Source: Rhodopirellula islandica
GTDB taxonomy: Bacteria; Planctomycetota; Planctomycetia; Pirellulales; Pirellulaceae
Direction: 5' to 3'
Assembly: GCF_001027925.1 (NCBI RefSeq)
Contig: NZ_LECT01000028.1
Span: 1-64,000, forward strand
Length of the DNA stretch: 64,000 nucleotides
Each line of letters starts with the position of its first letter. Within the stretch, counting starts at the first letter, position 1. Made by a program: the position numbers and the translations under genes. Of this stretch, positions 36,804-46,570 are shown piece after piece. The notes under the pieces were generated by a model. It had not been told where the DNA came from. It saw only the letters and a list, made by a program, of their open reading frames with translations, and searched no databases.

Positions 36804-36864
36804 GGAAAGGGCTGAGAAAGGAGGTTGATTTCGGAGTATGAATGCGGGGGCGGGACGCGAGTCC

Positions 36865-39800
36865 CTAGACGATCGGCAACTGGAACGGACGAGTCAGGTT
36901 CCGAGTGTGCTCTTCTTCACCATGAGCGTGATCGTCGTGACCGTGGTCGCCTTCGTCATGACCATGGTCATCGTGCCCGTGTTCCTCGTGACCATGATGA
37001 GGTGCCTCGAGTGACAGATCCTCGATCTGCTTGCGAGTCATCAAGGCGAACGGCGTGTTGCGAATACGAGCCTTGTAAGACGTTCGTGGCTTGACGTTGA
37101 GTTGCCCCAACATGCCATAGCTGCGAATGTCTGCCTTGGCCTTTGAAACAGCCGATTCTGGATCCGCAATGTTACCAAAGTCGATCGCGTTGGTCGGACA
37201 AGCAGCTTGGCAAGCGGTGACGATATCGCCATCGCGAACCGCGTTCCGCCCGTCCTTGCGAGCGTCAATCTTGGCGTGCTCGATGCGTTGAACGCAGTAG
37301 GTGCATTTCTCCATGACACCCCGTCCGCGAACGGTGACGTCCGGGTTGAGCACCAATTGCTGCAGCTTGCGATTGGCGGTTTCGATCGAGCCTGGGTAAG
37401 CATCGATGCCGTAACCAACTCCAACGTCTTTGTTGTAGTTGAAGTAGTTGAAACGGCGGACTTTGAAAGGACAGTTGTTACCGCAGTAGCGTGTGCCAAT
37501 GCAGCGGTTGTAGGTCATCGCGTTGAGACCTTCATCGGTGTGAACCGTGGCCGCAACCGGGCAAACCTGCTCGCAGGGTGCCGTTTCGCAGTGCATGCAA
37601 GCAACCGGCTCTTGAACGATGTCCGCGACGTCGGAATCGCCTTGGAAGTAACGGTCAATCCGCAACCAGTGCATTTCACGGCTGTTGCCGACCTGTTCCT
37701 TGCCGACGATCGGCACGTTGTTCTCGCTTTGACAAGCGACCACGCAGGCGTTGCAGCCCAGGCACTTGGTCAAGTCAATCGACATGCCCCATTGAGGAAT
37801 GTGATCTTTGCTTTCTTCGATTTGGTTGATCGGCTCTTTCCAAAGCGAACCTTCTTCACCCACCGATGGGACGTGAGGTCCCTTGGCTTCGGTGAACTCA
37901 GGCAGCTTCTTCAGCAATTCGAGCGTGCCTTCCCGAATCAGGCTGAAACTGCGGCTCTCAGCTTCGTCGCGTCCGAGTTCATCGATCGCCCAGTGATCCT
38001 GCGTCGTGACCAAATCGTATTCGGTGTATCGCGGGCGAGCTTCGACGGGATGAGCGTACAACATCGAATCGCTGAACCGAATCGGCGAAACGTTGACGCC
38101 CACCGGATCGACATCCATTTCAATGGATCCGCCAACGGCACCGACGCGAGTTCGGCCGTACCCGATTTGCGTGGTGATGACGCCAGGTGCACAACCGGGC
38201 ATTTCGTAAACCGGCAATTCAACGGTTGTGTCGCCGCGACGAATCGCAACCATCAAACCGTGTTTGATTCCCAACGCTTCCGCGGTGCGGGGGCTCATCA
38301 CCGCGGCGTTGTCCCAGACCAATTTCGTCAGGGCTTGCGGCAATTCTTGCAACCAACCGTTGTTGGCAAACCGACCGTCGTAGAGGCTTTCCGATGCGGT
38401 GAAGATGACCTCGATGTCGTCTTGATCGACATCCAAAGTGATCTCAGGTAGTTCGGCAGGGAGCTCGACCGACGTCTCACCAGCGGCCACTTCTTCGGCG
38501 GAAACAACGACATCTTCCGAGAAACCATCGTGCAGTAGTTTTCGCCATTGGCGATCGCTGATTGCCGATCCAGAAACCGAATCCGCGGTGCGACGGACCA
38601 ATTTCTCTCCCTCGGTGACTTCTTCGGCCAGCATCAACGCCAAGACTTCTGCGGCGGAGCGACCACCCAGAAGCGGCATGATTTGCGGCTGGCAAATGCC
38701 GTAATGACCATCGACCCCGACGCAGTCACCCCACGATTCGAGCGGGTGGCTCATGGGCAGCGACCAACTGCATTTTTCAGCCGTTTCGTCGTCGTAGATG
38801 CCCAAGTAGATCGAGTGCTCAACGCGTTCGAGAGCCTTGGTGAAATTCAGATCGCCCGGTGCGGTGTGGACCACGTTGGTGTCAACGAACAACACGGTGC
38901 TCAGGTCGCCCTTGGCAATTCGATCGAATGCGTCTTGGAGCGTGAGCTGGTTCTTCAAATCCGCGCCAGCGACGGGGCGGAAGGTCTGGATTGAACTGAG
39001 CGAACCAAGTTTGGCGTTCATGTCGATGCCAGCGACGATTGCATCGGCACCGAGCGTTTCGCCAACAACGACCACACCCTTGTCACCAGCGGCGGCCAAG
39101 TCAGTAGCAGCAGCGTTCAAGAATCGGTCCAAACGAGCGGCAGCGTCGATTTCGCTGTACGCGGCACCTTCGCCGGGCAAGTTTTCCAAACCGTACTCTT
39201 CGCCAAGTGTTTCCCCCGCTTTGACTTTTTCAACGCGGCGTCCAAGCTCGGCCAAGACGGCCTTCATTTGGCTGGGGCGAATTGCGATGCGAACGTCGGC
39301 GGCAGCACCTGTGGTCGTGTACCCGCCCTCGGCGACGTACAGACGACTCATCTCGCCTTTTGTCTCTTCTTGCATTGGATCGCGTTTTGCCGCGAACGTG
39401 CGTGAGTTGGTTTGGCTGCCCGTGTCGCTGCCCAGGAAATCTGACTGGAACGAAACGATGACTTCCGCTTCGGTGAAGTCAAATTTCTGAGTGGCTGGTT
39501 TGCCGAAGACACGCTGGGTGGCTTCGTTCATCAACCCGCCATCGATGGGGTCGTAAACGCAGACGGATGCGGCGGGCAGCTTCTTCTGCAGTTCGCCGAT
39601 CATTCGCAACGTGGTGGGCGACGTCGTCGGCGACATCATCACCGCAACCGATCCGCCATCGCCGACTGATCGCAGCAAAGCCTGCCCATAATTCGCGAAG
39701 GCGTCCCAGTCGGACTCAATGCGTCGTTTTTCGCTGTCATCGAAACGGATCGGCACACCGGCTTCGCCGCGAGCCCGATCAGGATCGTAAAGCCCCAGCA

Positions 39801-40248
39801 CGCAGGCCTGGGCATGAGTGCCCGCTCCGCCACCGGCTGGGTGGGTTGTGTTGGGCTCGGCTTTGATCGGACGACCATCGACGCAGGTGATCAGCAAGTG
39901 CTGGACTTCACCGGCGAGTTCAAAGTTGGTTGCCGCTTGATAAGTTTCGCCCGGCACACGATCAGCGGGACGCAGCACAAACGGCGCGATCAGCTCCTCG
40001 GGGTAACGACACCCCGCGGCACCCGCCATGGCCAGCGACGCACCCATGATTTGCATCCATCGACGACGCGAAACGCCCTCGGGGAATTCCGATGCTGCGA
40101 CCGGAAATTCACGGTGCAAAAATTCGCTGACGAACGCGTCGTCTTGACGAAATTCCGACAAGCTTCGCCAGTACTGCGGTTTGCCTGCAGCGGACGAAGA
40201 GGAGGTTTCGGAAGAATCGAAACCGGCGTCTTGGGTCGAAGTGGTCAT
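36865..40248 (-). CDS. actB: alternative complex III subunit ActB (molybdopterin-oxidoreductase-like plus Fe-S)
   Basis: 1127 residues from the ATG at 40248; the open frame extends upstream without content. An N-terminal Tat-like motif ([22 protein letters not shown]) suggests export, perhaps as a lipoprotein. The first two thirds resemble a molybdopterin oxidoreductase fold, which in this complex lacks the cofactor. The last third has four Fe-S binding sets: [15 protein letters not shown] near 823, [26 protein letters not shown] and CTYCVQRI...CQAACP. The C-terminus is a long His/Asp/Glu repeat ([19 protein letters not shown]). It is the electron-relay subunit between ActC/F and the cytochromes. 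Confidence 0.95.
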   Translation of the reverse strand: MTTSTQDAGFDSSETSSSSAAGKPQYWRSLSEFRQDDAFVSEFLHREFPVAASEFPEGVSRRRWMQIMGASLAMAGAAGCRYPEELIAPFVLRPADRVPGETYQAATNFELAGEVQHLLITCVDGRPIKAEPNTTHPAGGGAGTHAQACVLGLYDPDRARGEAGVPIRFDDSEKRRIESDWDAFANYGQALLRSVGDGGSVAVMMSPTTSPTTLRMIGELQKKLPAASVCVYDPIDGGLMNEATQRVFGKPATQKFDFTEAEVIVSFQSDFLGSDTGSQTNSRTFAAKRDPMQEETKGEMSRLYVAEGGYTTTGAAADVRIAIRPSQMKAVLAELGRRVEKVKAGETLGEEYGLENLPGEGAAYSEIDAAARLDRFLNAAATDLAAAGDKGVVVVGETLGADAIVAGIDMNAKLGSLSSIQTFRPVAGADLKNQLTLQDAFDRIAKGDLSTVLFVDTNVVHTAPGDLNFTKALERVEHSIYLGIYDDETAEKCSWSLPMSHPLESWGDCVGVDGHYGICQPQIMPLLGGRSAAEVLALMLAEEVTEGEKLVRRTADSVSGSAISDRQWRKLLHDGFSEDVVVSAEEVAAGETSVELPAELPEITLDVDQDDIEVIFTASESLYDGRFANNGWLQELPQALTKLVWDNAAVMSPRTAEALGIKHGLMVAIRRGDTTVELPVYEMPGCAPGVITTQIGYGRTRVGAVGGSIEMDVDPVGVNVSPIRFSDSMLYAHPVEARPRYTEYDLVTTQDHWAIDELGRDEAESRSFSLIREGTLELLKKLPEFTEAKGPHVPSVGEEGSLWKEPINQIEESKDHIPQWGMSIDLTKCLGCNACVVACQSENNVPIVGKEQVGNSREMHWLRIDRYFQGDSDVADIVQEPVACMHCETAPCEQVCPVAATVHTDEGLNAMTYNRCIGTRYCGNNCPFKVRRFNYFNYNKDVGVGYGIDAYPGSIETANRKLQQLVLNPDVTVRGRGVMEKCTYCVQRIEHAKIDARKDGRNAVRDGDIVTACQAACPTNAIDFGNIADPESAVSKAKADIRSYGMLGQLNVKPRTSYKARIRNTPFALMTRKQIEDLSLEAPHHGHEEHGHDDHGHDEGDHGHDDHAHGEEEHTRNLTRPFQLPIV

Positions 40249-40318
40249 GGAGTGGAATCTTCTCAGTTCAGTTTGCGGTGAGTCAGCCGAATACAGCGGG
40301 CCGGTTGGTCTTGATGGA

Positions 40319-41023
40319 CTATCGGTGACAAACCGCACAATGGACTTGTGGATTGATGTTGTGTTCTTCTCGGTGGGCCTTCGCGAATTCTTCTTGGTTG
40401 GCGAATTCACCCCAATCGTGGTCATCCGCTTTCCAATCAAGCTTGGTCACCAGCTCGACGGGGCGAAGGTGTTCATTTGGGTTGCGGTGACAGGTGATGC
40501 ACCATGCCATCGACAACTGCTCGTGTTGGTACACGACTTCCATTTGATCGATGCGCCCGTGGCAGGAAACGCAACTGACGCCTGAATTCACGTGCGCGGC
40601 GTGGTTGAAGTAAACGAACTCCGGCAGGTTGTGAATTCGCATCCAAGCCACACTCCGGCCCGTTTTCCAACTCTCGTGGATCGGTGCCAACTTGGCACTT
40701 TCCGTTCGAACCGCACCCAGTGGCGTTTGCCCATTCTCGGCAGCAGGTGAGTGACAGTTCACGCAAGTCGCGGTGGGAGGCACCGCCGCGTGAGCCGCAT
40801 CAAACACGGTGTTGTGGCAATACCGACAATCCATTTTCAACTGTCCCGCGTGAAGCGCGTGACTGAATGGGACCGGTTGCGTCGGTTGATAGCCCACGTT
40901 GAGAGTCTGAGGGTCCGTTACCAGTCCACCCATGGCAGCGGCGTACACGCCCCCGCCAACAAGGGCCAGTCCCAGAACGCCCAAGAAGGGATTGACCCAA
41001 CGTGGAAACAAAAAACGTTTCAT
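40319..41023 (-). CDS. actA: alternative complex III subunit ActA, pentahaem cytochrome c
   Basis: 234 residues with one N-terminal helix (VNPFLGVLGLALVGGGVYAA) and five CxxCH motifs: CRYCH, CVNCH, CVSCH, CITCH and CAVCH. Five haems match the known ActA subunit. The segment PVPFSHALHAGQLKMDCRYCH provides His ligands. It is the first gene of the act-cox operon; the 350 bp upstream must hold the promoter. Confidence 0.95.
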   Translation of the reverse strand: MKRFLFPRWVNPFLGVLGLALVGGGVYAAAMGGLVTDPQTLNVGYQPTQPVPFSHALHAGQLKMDCRYCHNTVFDAAHAAVPPTATCVNCHSPAAENGQTPLGAVRTESAKLAPIHESWKTGRSVAWMRIHNLPEFVYFNHAAHVNSGVSCVSCHGRIDQMEVVYQHEQLSMAWCITCHRNPNEHLRPVELVTKLDWKADDHDWGEFANQEEFAKAHREEHNINPQVHCAVCHR

Positions 41024-41376
41024 GATCGATCCAAATCACTCGCCAACGGAAACCAAATCTCAACCGCAGTTCGCACCCGAGGGATCACCTCGATGTGCAA
41101 CACGCCCGAGCAACGTTGACGAGACAAGAAAAAGTAATAGAGCATCCGCGCAACTCTTGCCGACGCGGGCCGGGATTATCAGTCGGAAACACCTGCGAGG
41201 GCAAGGCCAGCGGAGGATCAGCGACATTGTGTCGCACAAAAAAACCAAGCTTGGCCGACAATACCGGCTCTTGACTCGCGAGAGAGCCCCTCTACGCGTC
41301 TGCGCAGCGGAAATCGCACCAAGGAATCGGGCAGAAAAAACGGGAGCGACGAAAAAAACAGACGAACTTGCCAGGC
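41024..41376. promoter_or_regulatory. leader/promoter region of the act-cox operon
   Basis: No gene is supported in these 353 bases between actA and the pyrF stop, so the respiratory operon is probably transcribed from here. I see no convincing paired -35/-10. The minus strand has AT-rich patches near 41130-41145 and 41225-41250, including the palindrome CCAAGCTTGG. No terminator hairpin with a U-tract was found for pyrF. Confidence 0.45.
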
Positions 41377-42282
41377 TCAGCCCTTGAGCTGCTCGTTCAT
41401 CTGCAGGGTCGCGGCTCGCACAGCATCCTGCCAATTGCTCTCATCCGCAGCGACTGAAAACTCTTCTCGTTTGTGCGCAAAGATGATGTGACGCGAACTG
41501 TTCACCACCGCCCCCGTCCCATTGGCATCCAGTGCCGCCCGGACGTCGTCGGCCGATCCGCCCTGGGCCCCAAAACCGGGCACCAACAGAATACTGTGCG
41601 GCATCGCCTTCCTCAGCTCGACCAACTGCTCGGGGTATGTCGCCCCCACCACCGCGCCCACGGGCCCGTATCCGTCCGCGTCCAGTCGCGGCCGATTCAG
41701 CTCCGTGACCAACTCCGCCACCGATTGATAGATGGTTTTGCCGTCCACGCTGAGATCCTGCAGGTACCCGCCACCTGGATTGGATGTCTTCACCAGCACA
41801 AAGATCCCAGCCGCTCGGAGATCGCAAACCTCGACAAACGGCTCCAGGCTGTCTCGCCCCAAGTAGGGGCTGACGGTCAAGGAATCACTGCCCCAAGGCG
41901 AACGATTCGGCTCAGAACTGCCCAGATAAGCGTCCGCGTACGCCGTCGCGGTGCTGCCGATGTCATTGCGTTTGCCATCCGTGATGACAATCAACCCAGC
42001 TCGATTGGCGTGCGAGATGACTTCGCCCAGCGACACCATGCCAGCCGGCCCAAGCTGTTCAAAGAACGCCGCTTGAGGCTTCACGCACGGAACCAAGTCG
42101 GCCACCACATCGATGATTTCACAGCAAAACTGCGTGTAAGCGGCCGCAGCCAGATCCTTTCGATCCCCCGTCACAAGGTCCCGAAGCGGCTTCGGCAACT
42201 GCGCCAATCGCGGGTCCAATCCCACGCAAGTCACTGATCCGGTCCGCAAAATTGCCGCATTGAGCCGCGTGGCAAAGGTCAT
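41377..42282 (-). CDS. pyrF: orotidine 5'-phosphate decarboxylase (type 2)
   Basis: 301 residues from the ATG at 42282; the codon before it is an in-frame TTG. The enzyme converts OMP to UMP in de novo pyrimidine synthesis. The catalytic motif DGKRNDIGSTATAYADAYLG (near residue 100) is that of the long type 2 family, as are SVTCVGLDPRLAQLP near the N-terminus and LLVPGFGAQGGSADDV near 245. Length fits type 2 enzymes (about 280-300). No other pyrimidine gene is adjacent. Confidence 0.96.
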   Translation of the reverse strand: MTFATRLNAAILRTGSVTCVGLDPRLAQLPKPLRDLVTGDRKDLAAAAYTQFCCEIIDVVADLVPCVKPQAAFFEQLGPAGMVSLGEVISHANRAGLIVITDGKRNDIGSTATAYADAYLGSSEPNRSPWGSDSLTVSPYLGRDSLEPFVEVCDLRAAGIFVLVKTSNPGGGYLQDLSVDGKTIYQSVAELVTELNRPRLDADGYGPVGAVVGATYPEQLVELRKAMPHSILLVPGFGAQGGSADDVRAALDANGTGAVVNSSRHIIFAHKREEFSVAADESNWQDAVRAATLQMNEQLKG

Positions 42283-42391
42283 CAATCACATCCCGTTGAA
42301 GTCTGGTTTGAAACAGACGGAATGCTATCGGATCTCAGACAAATTGTCGGCCCAGCCTCCAGGACTTTTCATCCGCCACGAACCAACCCGC

Positions 42392-43171
42392 TCACGCCGC
42401 GGCCAAACCAGACTGCTCGGTCGTTCGCTGCAGCAACCGCCCGTCGTCCAACCATTCGCTCACGAAAACCTGCCCCTGCAGAGCCTCCAATTCGATTCGC
42501 ACTGGCGCCAATTCCGGCAACGCATCCCCCGCAGCGCACTCTCGTTCACGAAAACCGCCCGAGACATCGCCCTCCCATTCCGTCGCGAGCGCGAGCTTCA
42601 TCCCAGCCGTGGTCAGAGGATCAATGTTCTGCGGAAACAGGTCCGCTTCGGGGTCGACGGAGGCAACGTCCATCGCGTGCCACCGACCATCGGTGAATTT
42701 CATCCAAACCTTGATCCCCAACAACGCGTTGGGCAACGAACTGTTGTTCACGATCGCCAGGTTCAACCAATACTTCAGCACGATTTGTTTTTTGCCTGGC
42801 GCCACCCGCCGGTAGGTCGCGGTGTCCTCCATCGCCATCAGCATCGTGCCCCGCAACCCCGTGACCGTGCAGGCAGCCAACTTGGCTCGCTCACGATTGG
42901 CACGTACCAACCAAAAATAAAACGTTGACACGACAGCAAAAAACGACGCTGAGAGCGACAACCCCTCTCGCGCGAACTCCATCTCTGACCAAGCCACTTG
43001 CGTTCTCCTGCGTTTCGAAACCCACCCCATCCGGTCTACCCCAGCAGCACCGAGGGCCGAAAGAGCGAAACCAGCCCCAGCCAAGAAACTCACGGCAATC
43101 AGCCCCACCCCAACAAAGGAGGTCGTGCAGTTTTTTGGTGCTGCATTTTGGCGGGTTTTCACTCGGCGCAC
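42392..43171 (-). CDS. hypothetical membrane protein
   Basis: Up to 259 residues from a GTG at 43171. Two hydrophobic segments are visible (VGVGLIAVSFLAGAGFALSALGAAGV near 20-45 and SLSASFFAVVSTFYFWLVRA near 70-90), followed by a soluble domain of about 160 residues. The first 15 codons overlap repeat-like DNA (CACTCGGCGC is shared with 8186), so the true start may be an internal GTG near 43114 or the ATG at 43030. I do not recognise the family. It lies about 110 bp upstream of pyrF on the same strand. Confidence 0.6.
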   Translation of the reverse strand: MRRVKTRQNAAPKNCTTSFVGVGLIAVSFLAGAGFALSALGAAGVDRMGWVSKRRRTQVAWSEMEFAREGLSLSASFFAVVSTFYFWLVRANRERAKLAACTVTGLRGTMLMAMEDTATYRRVAPGKKQIVLKYWLNLAIVNNSSLPNALLGIKVWMKFTDGRWHAMDVASVDPEADLFPQNIDPLTTAGMKLALATEWEGDVSGGFRERECAAGDALPELAPVRIELEALQGQVFVSEWLDDGRLLQRTTEQSGLAAA

Positions 43172-43320
43172 CTCTCCTGAAACGCAGTTTGGGGAGAGCG
43201 ACGCCGCTCAGGCGTACGCGAGGATGAGGGCCGAGCATGGGGAGCGGCGCGGATGGCCCTCCCTAGGGTAATCTCGCTCAACGCTCGCTTTCCGCCCCCT
43301 CCCGCTGCACGGGCGGGGTT

Positions 43321-43451
43321 CTTAAGCAGGTCGGCAGGAGTGATCAAGCACAACCATGTGAGCCGTTTGGGCGTTAGCCCCGGTTGTGCGTGAAAACCGT
43401 GGCTAACGCCAGCGGCTCACATACCCGATGACACCTGCGCACCTGCTTAAG
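43321..43451. repeat. 131-bp TIR-bounded dispersed element, copy 2
   Basis: The left end CTTAAGCAGGTCGGCAGG and the right end CACCTGCGCACCTGCTTAAG are imperfect inverted repeats. The core ATGTGAGCCGTTTGGGCG followed by TTAGCCCCGGTTG is identical to copy 1 at 8518-8644. Here the core is followed by its own inverse (AACCGTGGCTAACGCC, then AGCGGCTCACAT), which gives a long interrupted hairpin. Copy 1 has lost or never had that second half. Confidence 0.85.
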
Positions 43452-43463
43452 GCATTGCAAGCA

Positions 43464-43480
43464 CAGCATTTAAAATGCTG
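43464..43480. repeat. 17-bp palindrome
   Basis: CAGCATTTAAAATGCTG is a perfect dyad with a central A, 12 bp after the TIR element. It may be part of another repeat family. Confidence 0.7.
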
Positions 43481-43674
43481 CACGACCTCAAAGCGTCAGA
43501 TGGAACGTGAGGAATGGGAAAGAGCCTCAGTGAGGCCCTGCTTCTACCTCGTGCTCGTGCTCGTTTTCTCCGATGGGCTTCCAAGCCCGTCGAATACACG
43601 TGCCCCCGAAACGCGAGCGAGGAACCGCACCTTTCGCCGCTCCGCGGCTTCAGGGCGAGGGTTTGCGGCCGAGA

Positions 43675-43694
43675 CCTCGGGTTGAAACCCGAGG
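43675..43694. repeat. hairpin CCTCGGGTT / AACCCGAGG
   Basis: Nine-base perfect arms around a GA spacer. No U-tract follows on either strand. Confidence 0.75.
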
Positions 43695-43757
43695 CTGACG
43701 ACTGCCACCGCTCCGCGGTTGGGTGAGTCGGATGCATTCGCGGCAACAGCCGCGGAG

Positions 43758-43781
43758 AACCTTGGGTTTCACCCCAAGGTT
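43758..43781. terminator. hairpin downstream of leuD
   Basis: AACCTTGGG and CCCAAGGTT pair around six bases, about 50 bp beyond the leuD stop on the minus strand. It could mark the 3' end of the leu transcript, but it lacks a U-tract and resembles the neighbouring repeat hairpins. Confidence 0.4.
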
Positions 43782-43829
43782 GGGACTGCACTCACGCGCA
43801 CAACATTCACGAACCGTGACCCCCGAAAC

Positions 43830-44420
43830 TTAGCCGCGAGCTTCTTCGAACGCGGTGATCTTGTCTTCGTGCTTCAGCGTGAGGGCGATGTCGTCGAGGC
43901 CGTGCAACATATTGTGCCGGCGACTCTCATCGACTTCGAACGAACGCTCAAAGCCTTGGCCGTCGGTGACGACCTGGTTTTCCAAGTCGACGGTCAACTG
44001 ATAGGGGTTGCCCTTCTCGGCTCGCTGGAACAACTCTTCCACGTCTTCTTCTGACAACGCGATCGGCAGGACGCCGTTTTTGAAGCAGTTGTTGAAGAAA
44101 ATGTCGGCGAACGAGGGCGCGATCACGGCACGAAAGCCGTAGTCGTCGAGCGCCCAAACCGCGTGCTCGCGACTGCTGCCGCTGCCGAAGTTCTGACGCG
44201 TGAGCAAGATCGACGCCCCTTTGACATTGATGCGGTTCAGCTCAAAGTCTGGGTTCTCGGTCTCGCCGTCTTCCAAGAAACGCCAGTCAAAGAACAGGAA
44301 CTGGCCGAAACCGGTTCGCTCAATGCGTTTCAGGAATTGCTTGGGGATGATTTGATCGGTGTCGACGTTGGCACGATCCAGCGTTGCCACAACGCCTTGA
44401 TGTACGGTGAAATTTTGCAT
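43830..44420 (-). CDS. leuD: 3-isopropylmalate dehydratase small subunit
   Basis: 196 residues from the ATG at 44420; the upstream extension is spacer DNA. With LeuC it isomerises 2-isopropylmalate to 3-isopropylmalate in leucine synthesis. The swivel-domain motifs are clear: [17 protein letters not shown] near residue 16, [17 protein letters not shown] near 70 and [26 protein letters not shown] near 90. Length is normal (about 200). It lies 174 bp downstream of leuC, with repeat-like DNA in between. Confidence 0.97.
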   Translation of the reverse strand: MQNFTVHQGVVATLDRANVDTDQIIPKQFLKRIERTGFGQFLFFDWRFLEDGETENPDFELNRINVKGASILLTRQNFGSGSSREHAVWALDDYGFRAVIAPSFADIFFNNCFKNGVLPIALSEEDVEELFQRAEKGNPYQLTVDLENQVVTDGQGFERSFEVDESRRHNMLHGLDDIALTLKHEDKITAFEEARG

Positions 44421-44486
44421 GATGAAAGCCTGCGGCTTCAGCCATTCGCTGTTCGCGTCTGGCTGGTAGCTCTGGAGGGGTGGTTT

Positions 44487-44580
44487 GTTAGCCGATGGGG
44501 GCTGGCCCCGGTTGTCGGCGTGAAGACAGAAAACAAAGCAGCTAGCAGCCAATGGCTAGCCGCTAGCAGCCGAGCAGAAT
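44487..44580. repeat. degenerate GCTAGC-type repeat between leuC and leuD
   Basis: The stretch 44537-44575 contains GCTAGC three times (GCAGCTAGCAGCC, GGCTAGCCGCTAGCAGCC), partly as an inverted repeat. At 44488 a GTTAGCCGATGGGGGCTGG then CCCCGGTTG resembles the core of the TIR elements. It looks like a decayed repeat lodged inside the leu operon spacer. Confidence 0.5.
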
Positions 44581-44594
44581 TGCCGCCAGGCAAC

Positions 44595-46052
44595 TCAGCG
44601 ATAATCCCAGTCGCGAATGTCGACGAAGTGGCCTTTGATCGCGGCCGCAGCAGCCATCGCGGGGCTGACCAAGTGGGTTCGGCCACCCTTGCCTTGGCGT
44701 CCTTCGAAGTTGCGATTGCTGGTGCTGGCACAACGTTCGCCGGGAGCCAACTTGTCCGGGTTCATCGCCAAACACATGCTGCAACCGGCTTCTCGCCAAT
44801 CAAATCCTGCGTCGGTGAAGACTTTGTCCAGGCCTTCTTCTTCGGCCTGCAACTTCACCTTGCCACTGCCGGGCACGATCATCGCGTTGACCTTGTCACT
44901 GCAATGATGGCCTTTGATCACGGCCGCAGCGGCTCGCAAATCTTCGATCCGTGCATTGGTGCAGGAGCCAATGAAGACGCGATTGATCTCGATCTCAGTG
45001 ATCGGCGTGCCGGCCTTCAGATCCATGTACTGCAGTGCCGAAGCCGTCGACTTCTGCACGTTCACGTCGGTGCTGTCACCGGGCGAAGGCACCAACGAAT
45101 CGATGCTGCAAACCTGACCCGGGTTGGTTCCCCAGGTCACTTGCGGGCGGATGTCCGAGCCCTGGTAGACGTTGCTTCGGTCGTACGTCGCACCGGGATC
45201 CGATGGCAATTTCTTCCACTCTTCCACGGCAGCATCGAAATCAGTCGGGCATTCCGGACGACCGCGCAAGTAGTCGAACGTGGTTTGATCGGGCGCGATC
45301 ATGCCGGCGCGAGCCCCGGCTTCGATCGACATGTTGCAGACCGTCATTCGCTCTTCCATCGTCAGGTTGCGAACAGCGTCCCCGGTGAATTCGAGCACGT
45401 AGCCTGTTCCGCCTGCGGTTCCGAGCTCACCGATCAGATACAGGATCATGTCCTTCGCCGTGACTCCGCGAGCCAGTTCGCCATCGACGCGAAGCTCGAA
45501 CGTCTTGGGCTTGAACTGCAACAGCGTTTGCGTTGCCAGAACGTGCTCGACTTCGCTGGTTCCAATTCCAAACGCGAGCGAGCCGAACGCACCGTGCGTG
45601 GCCGTGTGGGAGTCGCCACAGACAATCGTCATGCCGGGCTGGGTGTAGCCGTTCTCGGGGCCGATCACGTGCACAATGCCCTGTCGCACATCATCGATGT
45701 CGAACAGCTGAACACCGAATTCTTTGCAGTTCTCACGCAGCGTTTGAATCTGCTTGGAACTGATCGGGTCCGCGATGGGCAGGCTGCGATCGGACGTGGG
45801 GACGTTGTGATCGGGAGTCGCGATGGTCCGCTCGGGACGACGAACGGGGCGGTTGTTGATCCGCAACCCTTCGAACGCCTGGGGGCTGGTCACTTCGTGA
45901 ACCAGGTGCAGATCGATGTAAATGATCGCAGGCCCGGACTCGGGAGCGTGAACCAGATGCTGGTCCCAGATTTTGTCCAGCAACGTTTGTTTGCCGGCGG
46001 ATTGAGGAGTGGCCCCCGCTTGGCTGGGGGCAGTCGAAGAAGCGTCAGACAT
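44595..46052 (-). CDS. leuC: 3-isopropylmalate dehydratase large subunit
   Basis: A 485-residue aconitase-family protein. Landmarks are [12 protein letters not shown] near residue 24, [21 protein letters not shown] near 140, and the [4Fe-4S] cysteines in [11 protein letters not shown] (near 365) and [12 protein letters not shown] (near 425-435). The C-terminal [23 protein letters not shown] is the family signature. The N-terminus has a short Ser/Ala/Gln-rich extension before the usual start of homology. It is transcribed ahead of leuD. Confidence 0.97.
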   Translation of the reverse strand: MSDASSTAPSQAGATPQSAGKQTLLDKIWDQHLVHAPESGPAIIYIDLHLVHEVTSPQAFEGLRINNRPVRRPERTIATPDHNVPTSDRSLPIADPISSKQIQTLRENCKEFGVQLFDIDDVRQGIVHVIGPENGYTQPGMTIVCGDSHTATHGAFGSLAFGIGTSEVEHVLATQTLLQFKPKTFELRVDGELARGVTAKDMILYLIGELGTAGGTGYVLEFTGDAVRNLTMEERMTVCNMSIEAGARAGMIAPDQTTFDYLRGRPECPTDFDAAVEEWKKLPSDPGATYDRSNVYQGSDIRPQVTWGTNPGQVCSIDSLVPSPGDSTDVNVQKSTASALQYMDLKAGTPITEIEINRVFIGSCTNARIEDLRAAAAVIKGHHCSDKVNAMIVPGSGKVKLQAEEEGLDKVFTDAGFDWREAGCSMCLAMNPDKLAPGERCASTSNRNFEGRQGKGGRTHLVSPAMAAAAAIKGHFVDIRDWDYR

Positions 46053-46235
46053 GGATCGTGAGACGAGCGTAGGTGGGGAAAACTGGGATTTTAATCCCGG
46101 GAACCCGACACTGTCGACACTCTAGGGCAACCTGTCAACTCAAAGCAGTGACAGAAGTTGTGCTCGACAACGCCATCGGCGGAGCTCCCAATCCTCTCAC
46201 CAAACCGACTCATCCAACCCGATCCAACCTGCCAA

Positions 46236-46433
46236 TCAGACCGGCTCTTCGATGAATTCGTGAACGGGTTGCTGGCCAGGAACAATCCGTGTGATGCTGA
46301 CCTTGGTGCGGCGGAGTTCCTCCACCTCTTCCAACAGATTGTTCAGCAAATCAGCGATCTCGGCTCCTGCCGTTTCGCCAACGTGGACCATGAGTGCTTT
46401 GCGTGAGTTGTAGCTCAAACCCCGATCGTTCAT
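46236..46433 (-). CDS. small hypothetical protein
   Basis: 65 residues starting MNDRGLSYNSRKALMVHVGE and continuing as an amphipathic, Glu/Leu-rich helix (AEIADLLNNLLEEVEELRRTKV) that could form a coiled coil. It has no signal peptide or membrane segment. It sits alone between glmS and leuC on the same strand. The composition and helix pattern look like a real protein, but I do not recognise the family. Confidence 0.6.
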   Translation of the reverse strand: MNDRGLSYNSRKALMVHVGETAGAEIADLLNNLLEEVEELRRTKVSITRIVPGQQPVHEFIEEPV

Positions 46434-46570
46434 CTCAGGATAACTCCACTGCAGGTGTATTCGAAAAGAAACAGAAAAGGCCCGTCGGCTTGATCAACCA
46501 ACCTTGGACGATCAAGCGAAGAAGGTAAGACAGACCCTAATTGACGACCAGGCTCGCCCAGCCGTGAAAT

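Larger units (their letters stand above)
43172..43829. other. repeat-dense intergenic region
   Basis: No gene is supported. The block contains the second TIR element (43321-43451), the palindrome 43464-43480, and two strong hairpins (43675-43694 and 43758-43781). The motif CCGCTCCGCGG occurs twice (near 43639 and 43709). The overlapping open frames on both strands are products of this GC-rich repeat DNA. Confidence 0.75.

Noticed and set aside
43560..43800. CRISPR-like array
   Set aside because: The hairpins differ from each other and there is no regular repeat-spacer period or cas gene.
44163..46061. 632-residue plus-strand frame
   Set aside because: It is antisense to leuC and leuD, both unmistakable.
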